Under the pieces are notes generated by a model. The model ran no database searches and was not told the DNA's origin. It saw nothing but the letters and a program-made list of their open reading frames with translations. The position numbers were made by a program, and so were the translations under genes. This document shows, one piece after another, positions 6,625 to 12,609 of a DNA stretch of 12,609 nucleotides. Numbering within the stretch: position 1 is the first letter of the stretch; each line of letters opens with the position of its first letter. This stretch comes from Chitinophagia bacterium (GTDB taxonomy: Bacteria > Bacteroidota > Bacteroidia > Chitinophagales > Chitinophagaceae). The stretch spans positions 1 to 12,609 of the forward strand of contig RGMU01000020.1 of assembly GCA_010021705.1 (NCBI GenBank), in the 5' to 3' direction.

Positions 6625-7935
6625 TTACTGCGGGCTAAGGGCAGTTTTATAGGCTTCAAGGCAGCGGGTGCGGGCATATTCGTGGTCAACAATAGGGGGC
6701 GGATAGGCGGGGGTGTTCCATTCCGGCACCCATTGGTTAATGTATTGGGCTTGCGGGTCAAACTTATGCGTTTGAATATAAGGGTTAAATATTCTAAAAT
6801 AAGGTGCCGCATCGCAGCCACTGCCTGCCGCCCATTGCCAGCCTCCGTTGTTGGCAGCAAGGTCAAAATCTAATAGCTGCTGCGCAAAATAGGCTTCGCC
6901 CCACCGCCAGTCTATCAGCAGGTGTTTGGTTAAAAACGAGGCAGTTATCATGCGCACTCGGTTGTGCATATAGCCGGTGGCATTCAGTTCCCGCATTCCG
7001 GCATCTACAATAGGGTAGCCGGTGGTGCCGGCACACCACCGCTCAAAATCGGCTTGATGGTTTAGCCAGCGCACTGTTTCATATTCCGGCTTAAATGCCT
7101 TGCCTGCCACTTTCGGAAAGTGGTGGAGTATCATCATATAAAAGTCGCGCCATATTAGCTCGTTGGCATATTTTTCGTTTTGTGCGTGTGTTTGGCGGTA
7201 TAGCTCCCTTATGCTTATAGTGCCAAAGCGCAAATGTATGCTCATGCGCGTAGTGCCTGCTATGCCGGGTATGTCCCGTGTTTTATCATAGTTTTGCACC
7301 ACTTGGTGCGGAATGGAGGGTGGGGTAAATACACTGTCCGTTACCTCAAAGCCCATTTGCCGGAGTGTGGGTAGCGCAATAGCCGGTTGCTTATAAAAGT
7401 TGTGCGCATATTTGGCAATGGGATAGCTGCTAAGGTAAAACGGTGTTAACTTTTGCTTCCACTTTTTGCTGTATGGGGTGTACACCGTATAGGGCGAGCC
7501 ATCGTCTTTCACCACCTCACTTTTTTCAAATATCACTTGGTCTTTGAAGGTGCGTAGCGGTATGCCTTGCGTTGCCAACCAATCGGCTACAAACTTATCG
7601 CGGTTCAGGGCATAAGGTTCATAGTCATGGTTGGTATAAACGGCTTCCACGTGGTAATGTGCCAACAGCTGCTCAAAGGCTTGTGCCACTGTGGCATGGA
7701 GTACGTGCAGGGTGCTACCCATAGCCGTTAGCTGCGTTTGCAGGCGGTCTATTGCCCAATGAATAAAGTGAACGCGGCGGTCTTTAGCGTTGTCTAATCC
7801 GCTCAATATGCCTTTGTCAAATATAAAAATGGGCACCACTTGGGCATGGCTTTTCAGGGCGTGGTATAGCCCGGCATTATCTGTGAGGCGCAAGTCCCGC
7901 CTAAACCAAAAAAGAGCTACTGAAGGTTTTTGCAT
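6625..7935 (-). CDS. phrB: Deoxyribodipyrimidine photolyase (class I CPD type)
   Basis: A 436-residue photolyase that uses blue light and FAD to split cyclobutane pyrimidine dimers. The N-terminal alpha/beta domain begins with the family's ALFWFRRDLRLTDN. The C-terminal FAD domain has NELIWRDFY (258-266; W262 aligns with E. coli W277), MHNRVRMITASF (323-334) and AANNGGWQWA (360-369). The electron-transfer tryptophans aligning with E. coli W306/W359/W382 are all kept: W290, W343, W366. N362 matches the flavin-contacting Asn. No iron-sulfur cysteine set is seen. It is slightly shorter than the E. coli enzyme (472). The antenna cofactor cannot be told. The methyltransferase gene lies 34 nt upstream on the same strand, and a -7 box at 7941-7948 sits in that gap. 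Confidence 0.95.
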   Translation of the reverse strand: MQKPSVALFWFRRDLRLTDNAGLYHALKSHAQVVPIFIFDKGILSGLDNAKDRRVHFIHWAIDRLQTQLTAMGSTLHVLHATVAQAFEQLLAHYHVEAVYTNHDYEPYALNRDKFVADWLATQGIPLRTFKDQVIFEKSEVVKDDGSPYTVYTPYSKKWKQKLTPFYLSSYPIAKYAHNFYKQPAIALPTLRQMGFEVTDSVFTPPSIPHQVVQNYDKTRDIPGIAGTTRMSIHLRFGTISIRELYRQTHAQNEKYANELIWRDFYMMILHHFPKVAGKAFKPEYETVRWLNHQADFERWCAGTTGYPIVDAGMRELNATGYMHNRVRMITASFLTKHLLIDWRWGEAYFAQQLLDFDLAANNGGWQWAAGSGCDAAPYFRIFNPYIQTHKFDPQAQYINQWVPEWNTPAYPPPIVDHEYARTRCLEAYKTALSPQ

Positions 7936-7940
7936 GGGGG

Positions 7941-7948
7941 TAAAGATA
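7941..7948 (-). promoter_or_regulatory. Probable -7 box for the photolyase
   Basis: The minus strand reads TATCTTTA and ends 5 nt before the ATG at 7935, so a transcript starting here would have essentially no leader. The upstream 15 bases are shared with the methyltransferase promoter through the direct repeat. Confidence 0.45.
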
Positions 7949-7963
7949 GCGCATAAATGTTAT
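7942..7963. repeat. 22-bp perfect direct repeat, left copy
   Basis: It begins AAAGATAGCGCATAAA and ends TGTTAT, identical to 8869-8890. A weaker match continues rightwards (TTGAAAAT against GAAAACC, one gap). It lies between the methyltransferase stop and the photolyase start and includes most of the photolyase -7 box. Confidence 0.9.
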
Positions 7964-7969
7964 TGAAAA

Positions 7970-8797
7970 TCAAAACAAACTTGCCCCTGTTTCCATGTTT
8001 TGCGTTTCCGGCTTTTTAGCTTGCATAAAGGGTAGGCGGTGTTCGTTCTTTATGGTGCCTTCATGGCTAAGGCGGTGCTGTATCATGGCATAATATTCCG
8101 GATGAAGCTCGCAACTGGTAAAATGCCTGCCTAATTGCTTGCACAGCACTAACTCGCTGCCACTGCCGCCAAACAATATAAAGCAATTATCGCCGGGTTG
8201 GGTACAGCTTTTAATCAGCATTTCTACCAACGGCAACGGTATTTGGCAGGCATGATAAGTTTTATCTTTGCTTACATTTTTCACAAGGTCATGGTAAAAC
8301 CAGCTATAAGGCATTCTACCCGTGTGCCCGGCTGCTATTCTGCCTTGTATGCGCTTATCGGTGGGGTTTTGGTAGGGAAGGGCTACTTGTTCTTTGTAAA
8401 AACGGTTGTCTTTAACTTTGGTGGCGTGTAAAATGCTACGGTGGGCGGTGGTAAACCGGCGCGGGCTATGCCCCACATTGGTGTTATACACCCACACATA
8501 GTCTTGCACATCATAAGCAGCTTCATCTAAATAGCGGACCCGCAAATAAGCGTTTTGCTTAGGATAGTTAAGCATAAACAGGCTACCTTCGGGCTTTAAT
8601 ACCCGCAAACACTCACGCGTAAGCGTAATGTACCATTCTATATAGTCGTTCCATTTGGCGGTATAGTTTTTACCTGCATAGTTAATACCCACATTATAGT
8701 CGGGGTCGCCATACACCATATCCATACAGCCATCGGGCATCCGGCTTAGCACCTGTAATACGTCTTCATTAAATATCCTATCGGTGAAGGTGTGCAT
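7970..8797 (-). CDS. Site-specific DNA methyltransferase with DPDY motif
   Basis: A 275-residue beta-class methyltransferase. Catalytic motif IV appears early as GDPDYN (30-35): the catalytic D31 and the aromatic Y34 are present, but the usual second proline of DPPY is D33. The SAM motif I is ILFGGSGSE (207-215) near the C-terminus. The acidic residue after the next strand (E230 in SCEL) fits the ribose-binding position. The DPxY form suggests N6-adenine methylation; the target site is unknown. No partner nuclease lies next to it, so it looks like an orphan or a remnant of a restriction system. The gene with its promoter is bracketed by a 22-bp direct repeat. It is upstream of, and possibly co-transcribed with, the photolyase. 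Confidence 0.88.
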   Translation of the reverse strand: MHTFTDRIFNEDVLQVLSRMPDGCMDMVYGDPDYNVGINYAGKNYTAKWNDYIEWYITLTRECLRVLKPEGSLFMLNYPKQNAYLRVRYLDEAAYDVQDYVWVYNTNVGHSPRRFTTAHRSILHATKVKDNRFYKEQVALPYQNPTDKRIQGRIAAGHTGRMPYSWFYHDLVKNVSKDKTYHACQIPLPLVEMLIKSCTQPGDNCFILFGGSGSELVLCKQLGRHFTSCELHPEYYAMIQHRLSHEGTIKNEHRLPFMQAKKPETQNMETGASLF

Positions 8798-8867
8798 GTT
8801 TTATCATTCAGTGTAAAAATAGGGTTTCTAGTACTTGATGCTTTTTATTCATAGCCTTAATTACTTA

Positions 8868-8875
8868 CAAAGATA
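8868..8875 (-). promoter_or_regulatory. Bacteroidota -7 box for the DPDY methyltransferase
   Basis: The minus strand reads TATCTTTG. The predicted start near 8861 gives a leader of about 64 nt. Its upstream region overlaps that of the divergent MocR promoter at 8909-8916. Confidence 0.6.
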
Positions 8876-8890
8876 GCGCATAAATGTTAT
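8869..8890. repeat. 22-bp perfect direct repeat, right copy
   Basis: Identical to 7942-7963 and in the same orientation; the two copies are 927 bp apart (start to start). It holds most of the methyltransferase -7 box and the sequence just upstream of it. Confidence 0.9.
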
Positions 8891-8908
8891 GAAAACCCAC
8901 AAAAGCCT

Positions 8909-8916
8909 TAACTTTG
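8909..8916 (+). promoter_or_regulatory. Bacteroidota -7 box for the MocR-type gene
   Basis: The plus strand reads TAACTTTG. Transcription from near 8923 excludes the in-frame ATG at 8889 and points to 8946 as the start codon. Confidence 0.6.
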
Positions 8917-8945
8917 TTTGGGCAAAACAATGCCCCCTTTATGCC

Positions 8946-10380
8946 ATGCAAACAAAGCCCGTAGCCGACCTGCTATACCTCAAAGCTGCCGATAAAATAG
9001 AACAATCTATCCGAAGCGGATTGCTGAAAATAGGCGATAAGCTGCCATCGGTGCGGGTGTGTGCCAAAGAAAATAGCATAAGCATGAGCACCGTGCTGCA
9101 AGCCTACTATTACTTAGAGGGCAAGGGGCTTATTATCTCCCGTCCGCAATCGGGCTATTATGTGTGCTATCAGCCGGTAAAGTCGCCACAAAAGGTGGCT
9201 AAAAGTGCACCCTCTTTAGAGATAGTAACCAAAGATGTGGAAACCATTATTGCAGAGGTATATAGCCACTTTGAAATGCCGGGCATGGTTAAATTTTCGC
9301 TTGGCGTGCCCGACAGTAGCCTGCTGCCGGTAGCAAAGCTCAACAAAGCCATGATACAGGCACTGCACAGCCTGCCCGCCAATGGCACCGGCTATGAAGA
9401 ACTGTTGGGCAGTGAAGACCTGCGAAGGCAAATAGCATTAGGAGCGGCGGGATGGGGTTGCAACATTAAGCTCGAAGACCTTGTTACTACTGCCGGCTGC
9501 ATGAACGCCATAGCCTATTCGCTACTTGCCATTACCAAACCCGGAGACACTATAGCCGTAGAAAGCCCCGTTTACTTTGGCATATTGCGCTTTGCCAAAA
9601 GCATAGGGCTGCAAGTGCTGGAACTACCCACTGACCCCGACACCGGCATAGACCCCGACGAAGTAAAAGCTGCCATTGAGCGGCATCCCATCAAGGCGGT
9701 GTTTGTTGTGTCTAACTTTAGCAATCCTTTGGGGCATTGCATGCCCGAAGAGCAAAAAAAGGCTTTGGTAAGGCTATTGGCGCATCACGGCATTCCGCTG
9801 ATAGAAGACGATATTTATGCCGACCTTTACTTTGGTAACAAACGCCCCACATCTTGCAAGCTGTATGACGAAGAAGGCAATGTGCTGTGGTGCAATTCCG
9901 TATCCAAAACACTGGCACCGGGCTATAGAGTGGGCTGGGTATCAGGCGGAAAATATACCGAGCCAATAAAACGGCAAAGCTCTACCACAGCATTACATCT
10001 GCCACGCTTCAGCGGCAGCCATAGCCTCTTTTTTAGCCACCGGCAGGTACGAGCATCACTTGCGCAGGCTAAGGCAACAGCTACACGGCAATTACCTTAA
10101 CTTTAAGCGAATTATAACAGAACACTTTCCCGAAAACGTGAAAATGAGCACTCCCACCGGAGGTTACATTTTATGGGTAGAACTACCTACCGCTATTGAT
10201 AGCTACCGCCTGTATAAAACCGCCATAAAACACGGCATTAGCGTGGCACCGGGCAGCATGTTTAGCCTCCAAGAGCGATATACGCACTGCATAAGGCTTA
10301 GCTATGGCATGGCTTGGAAGCCCGAAGTAGAAAGGGCATTGATAACATTAGGCAGACTAATAAAGCAAATGGCAGGATAA
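8946..10380 (+). pseudogene. MocR-type GntR/aminotransferase regulator with two frameshifts
   Basis: A fused regulator: an N-terminal GntR winged helix (residues about 8-80; GDKLPSVRVCAKENSISMSTV is the recognition region) and a fold-type I aminotransferase domain with the PLP lysine in NSVSKTLAPGYRVGW (K321 counted from 8946). MocR proteins bind PLP and usually control PLP, amino-acid or amine metabolism genes. The frame breaks twice. At 9975-9979 CAAAGCTC gives proper protein (KLYHSITSATL) only if one A is restored. At 10007-10014 a second base is missing before GCGGCAGCC, after which AAIASFLATGRYEHHL and the rest follow in frame to TAA 10380. Restored length is about 478 residues, normal for the family. 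It is either a recent pseudogene or a sequence error. The unrepaired frame stops at 10100. Confidence 0.85.
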
Positions 10381-10384
10381 GGCA

Positions 10385-10416
10385 GGCAAAACGCGCAGGT
10401 TTTTACCCCTTTTGCC
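10385..10416 (+). other. Stem-loop downstream of the MocR gene
   Basis: GGCAAAA (10385-10391) pairs with TTTTGCC (10410-10416), enclosing GGT-TTTT-ACC. It begins 5 nt after the stop codon and overlaps dispersed element copy B. There is no T-run directly after it, so it is not a textbook terminator, but it could end or stabilise the transcript. Confidence 0.45.
10390..10407 (+). repeat. Dispersed intergenic element, copy B
   Basis: AACGCGCAGGTTTTTACC is 17/18 identical to 1651-1668, and both lie shortly downstream of a plus-strand stop codon. Looser similarity covers GGCAGG (10381) to TTTTGC (10415). Confidence 0.6.
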
Positions 10417-10459
10417 CCCTGAAAATTATTTTTAACAAACTGCCTACAATGCAGTTGTT

Positions 10460-10467
10460 TACCTTTA
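10460..10467 (+). promoter_or_regulatory. Possible -7 box for the RDD gene
   Basis: The plus strand reads TACCTTTA, ending 4 nt before the ATG at 10472. As with the photolyase, a transcript from here would be nearly leaderless. Confidence 0.35.
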
Positions 10468-10471
10468 CGGT

Positions 10472-11272
10472 ATGGCTGTTTTCACCATCACCACCGCATT
10501 TAATATAGACCTCACTTTTACTACCGCGTCTTTAGGCAAACGCTTTTTGGCACTTGTTATAGACGTGTTTATTCTTTGCGCATATTACTACCTGATGTCT
10601 AAGATTTTTAAACCCCTATTGGAAAAGGTGGATAATGACGATTTTAGCACGGCTTCCTTCTATTTAGTTTATTTAATACCTTCCATTCTATACCAATTTA
10701 TATTAGAAGTTAAAAATAACGGGCAAACAGTTGGCAAAATGCTTACCGGACTAAAGGTGATAGACAAAGAAGGCGGCTCACCGGTGGGTAGCCAATATCT
10801 GCTGCGCTGGGCACTAAACTCGGTGGGTTTGTTTATTTTTATTCTGCCACTGTTGGTGTTTTCAGGGTCTTTTTACTATATTTACTACATAGCTGCGTTT
10901 TTAATGGCGTATAGCATGCCCGATATACTGTGTGTGCTTATTAACAAGCGCAACCAACGCATAGGCGACTTAGCTGCCGGCACCATTGTGATAGATGCCA
11001 AAGCACAAACGGGCATAGACGAAACCATATATTTAGAAACGCAAACCGTGTATGAGCCGGTTTTTCCGCAAGTAATGCGCCTTACAGACCGCGATATAAA
11101 CGGACTAAGCCACCTGCTTGCCGTAAGAAAAAAGAAGGCAGAACCTGACGAATTTACCCTAACTACTATTGAAAAACTGAAAGAAGTGCTACAAATTAAC
11201 ACAGAAATAGAAGGTTATGAATTTTTAGAACAACTGCTGATTGACTATAACTATCTATCGGCAATGGAGTAG
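10472..11272 (+). CDS. RDD family membrane protein
   Basis: A 266-residue protein. An N-terminal strand-like stretch (FTITTAFNIDLTFTTAS) leads into the RDD domain. GKRFLALVID (22-31) fits RxxAxxxD with R24 and D31 in the first membrane helix. A second helix (about 60-80) is followed by NNGQTVGKMLTGLKVID (82-98), then two more hydrophobic segments (about 115-157) and RIGDLAAGTIVID (163-175). The last 90 residues form a charged cytoplasmic tail with no named domain. RDD proteins are poorly understood; some are proposed transporters and others are linked to envelope or stress functions, so no role is assigned. It follows the MocR-type gene by 91 nt. Confidence 0.85.
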   Translation: MAVFTITTAFNIDLTFTTASLGKRFLALVIDVFILCAYYYLMSKIFKPLLEKVDNDDFSTASFYLVYLIPSILYQFILEVKNNGQTVGKMLTGLKVIDKEGGSPVGSQYLLRWALNSVGLFIFILPLLVFSGSFYYIYYIAAFLMAYSMPDILCVLINKRNQRIGDLAAGTIVIDAKAQTGIDETIYLETQTVYEPVFPQVMRLTDRDINGLSHLLAVRKKKAEPDEFTLTTIEKLKEVLQINTEIEGYEFLEQLLIDYNYLSAME

Positions 11273-11350
11273 CCATAAACAGTGTTTATTGCTTGCATTG
11301 CTATACATTGCATTCAACTTTGCCTGATTATCAAGGATATTTAAACAAAA

Positions 11351-11364
11351 CCCTAAATTTAGGG
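11351..11364. promoter_or_regulatory. 14-bp perfect palindrome upstream of the kinase promoter
   Basis: CCCTAAATTTAGGG is fully symmetrical and ends 21 bp before the -7 box at 11386-11393. That is about where -33 contacts or a repressor/activator dimer would bind. It is a candidate operator; the regulator is unknown. Confidence 0.45.
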
Positions 11365-11385
11365 ATAACCCTCCTTTTGGGATAT

Positions 11386-11393
11386 TAACTTTG
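11386..11393 (+). promoter_or_regulatory. Bacteroidota -7 box for the PAS histidine kinase
   Basis: The plus strand reads TAACTTTG. Transcription from near 11400 gives a leader of about 45 nt before the likely TTG start at 11445. Confidence 0.6.
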
Positions 11394-11444
11394 TGAAAAC
11401 AAAAAAAATGCTATATTGCACTGCATTTTCAATAAACATACACA

Positions 11445-12609
11445 TTGACACATTTAACAGATAATGGTGCCGACTCTTTAGCAGACAAGCAAAAAGAGAT
11501 AGGCTACAAAGTAGCCAACCATATTGGGGCACTACTTTCATACTGGGATACGGATACGGTGTGCCGCTATGCCAATGGGGCATTTAAAGATTGGTTTGGC
11601 ATTTCCCATACCGACCTTATAGGCAAGCGAATGGAGGAAGCGTTTGGCGAAGTATATAAAAAAAACGTACCCCACATACAAGCCGTGTTGGCAGGGCAAG
11701 CGCAGTCGTTTGAAAGGGAAATAACCATTCCTTCCGGCGAACAAAAAATATATTTGGCAAGCTATTATCCCGACATTGAAGACGGCAAAGTGATAGGATT
11801 TTATGTGCACAGTGCCGACATCACCGAAATAATGCTTTTAGAACGGCAACTAAAGGCATCGGAAGCAAAATTTAAAAACCTATTAGACAGTACGCCTGAT
11901 GCCATGATTATTATGAATGAGCAAGGCATAATGCAGTTGGTAAACAACAAGTGTGAAGACGTGTTTGGGTATAAAAAAGAAGAGTTGGTAAACAACCACA
12001 TTTCTATGCTATCGCCCAAAGACTTTAACATGATTCAGTTCTACAAAGCAGGTAGCGAAGCTATAAAAAATGCGGAACAACCCACGCAAAGCGGCATTAT
12101 AATGCACGGCTTGCGCAAAAACGGGCAAGGCTTTCCGGCAGAAGTAAGCATTAGCCCCATTGGCATGGAAGGCAGTGTGCTATTATCCGCAGCCTTTCGC
12201 GATATTAGCCCTAATATAGAAAAGGAGGAATTTTTGTTAAAATCTATGGCAGTGGTCAGCGAGCAAAACAAAAAACTTATCAACTTTGCGCACATCGTAT
12301 CCCACAATTTGCGCTCTCATTCCGGCAATTTGGAGGCTATATTGCAGCTGATAACCGAAACAGATGACGAAGAGGAATGTGCTGAAATGATGCCCCACCT
12401 GCTAAAAATATCGGCAGGATTCAAAGAAACGGTGCGCCACCTGAACGAAATAGTTGCCATAGAGTCTAAGCGAGACCTTACCATAGAGACCCTTAACTTG
12501 CACGACTATGTGAACAAAGCCTTAGAGCCATTGGTAATGGACATAAAAAATGCCGGCATTGCCATAACCAACAATGTGCCCAAAGATATGGAATTGAAAT
12601 ATAATGCAG
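11445..12609 (+). CDS. PAS-PAS sensor histidine kinase (3' end missing)
   Basis: The frame is open to the right edge (388 codons seen). Its upstream limit is TAA 11433. No ATG precedes the first PAS domain in frame, so TTG 11445 is the probable start. PAS 1 spans about 24-128 (SYWDTDTVCRYANGAFKDWFG; ends YVHSADITE). PAS 2 spans about 139-256 (FKNLLDSTPDAMIIMNEQG; ends AAFRDISP). A short linker leads to the dimerisation H-box FAHIVSHNLRSHSGN (281-295) with phospho-acceptor H287. The ATP-binding domain is outside the window. No membrane segment is present, so it is a cytoplasmic sensor that would autophosphorylate and pass phosphate to a response regulator not seen here. The common Pro after SHNLRS is His. 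Confidence 0.88.
   Translation, partial: MTHLTDNGADSLADKQKEIGYKVANHIGALLSYWDTDTVCRYANGAFKDWFGISHTDLIGKRMEEAFGEVYKKNVPHIQAVLAGQAQSFEREITIPSGEQKIYLASYYPDIEDGKVIGFYVHSADITEIMLLERQLKASEAKFKNLLDSTPDAMIIMNEQGIMQLVNNKCEDVFGYKKEELVNNHISMLSPKDFNMIQFYKAGSEAIKNAEQPTQSGIIMHGLRKNGQGFPAEVSISPIGMEGSVLLSAAFRDISPNIEKEEFLLKSMAVVSEQNKKLINFAHIVSHNLRSHSGNLEAILQLITETDDEEECAEMMPHLLKISAGFKETVRHLNEIVAIESKRDLTIETLNLHDYVNKALEPLVMDIKNAGIAITNNVPKDMELKYNA

Noticed and set aside
7942..8890. Transposon reading of the 22-bp repeats as a target-site duplication
   Set aside because: No transposase, no terminal inverted repeats and an unusually long duplication; a homologous or promoter-duplication origin fits better.
8889..8945. 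N-terminal extension of the MocR-type regulator
   Set aside because: It contains the TAACTTTG box at 8909-8916 and precedes the usual start of the GntR domain.
11359..12307. Minus-strand frames opposite the PAS kinase
   Set aside because: The plus-strand frame encodes two PAS domains and an H-box through this region; the antisense products are not protein-like.
1..12609. CRISPR array, tRNA, rRNA, insertion sequence or replication origin
   Set aside because: No regularly spaced repeats, cloverleaf-like RNA genes, transposase motifs or origin-type repeat clusters were found on reading both strands.

Overview
The window looks like an accessory stretch of a Bacteroidota chromosome, plausibly from the Chitinophagales side, although the exact lineage cannot be fixed from the sequence. 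The strongest host evidence is the promoter grammar. Upstream of most genes lies the Bacteroidota -7 element TAnnTTTG (or the variant TAnnTTTA), while recognisable Shine-Dalgarno sequences are mostly absent. Protein families fit as well: a TIGR00266/AIM24 protein, a short 'cytochrome B-like' membrane protein, an RDD protein and a PAS kinase with an SHNLR H-box. No tRNA, rRNA, CRISPR array or transposase was seen.

Layout. (1) 1-2421 is a small defence-like block. A DNA methyltransferase fused to an Mrr-like nuclease domain is cut by the left edge and runs on the plus strand. It converges on a minus-strand HepT-MntA (HEPN/MNT) toxin-antitoxin operon. (2) 2455-4871 holds an AIM24-family protein, a short unknown protein, and a secreted protein with the non-specific endonuclease fold but an altered catalytic motif, followed by a clear terminator. 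It also holds a 33-residue single-pass membrane protein that is easily missed. (3) 4893-6592 has a two-gene membrane operon (cytochrome B-like protein then PlsC acyltransferase) and a divergent small dimeric-barrel protein. (4) 6625-10380 has a class I photolyase, preceded by a second DNA methyltransferase gene that is bracketed by a perfect 22-bp direct repeat. A divergent MocR-type regulator follows, broken by two single-base losses. (5) 10472-12609 has an RDD membrane protein and the start of a two-PAS histidine kinase that leaves the window at the right edge.

The DNA-related genes (two methyltransferases, one with a nuclease domain; HepT-MntA; photolyase; nuclease-fold protein) are a notable concentration. 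No single operon links them. The most unusual structure is the methyltransferase cassette at 7942-8890. The two copies of its repeat contain the -7 boxes of the photolyase and of the methyltransferase, so the gene appears to sit between two copies of one promoter. A second pattern is an approximately 18-nt element found just downstream of two unrelated genes (1651-1668 and 10390-10407).
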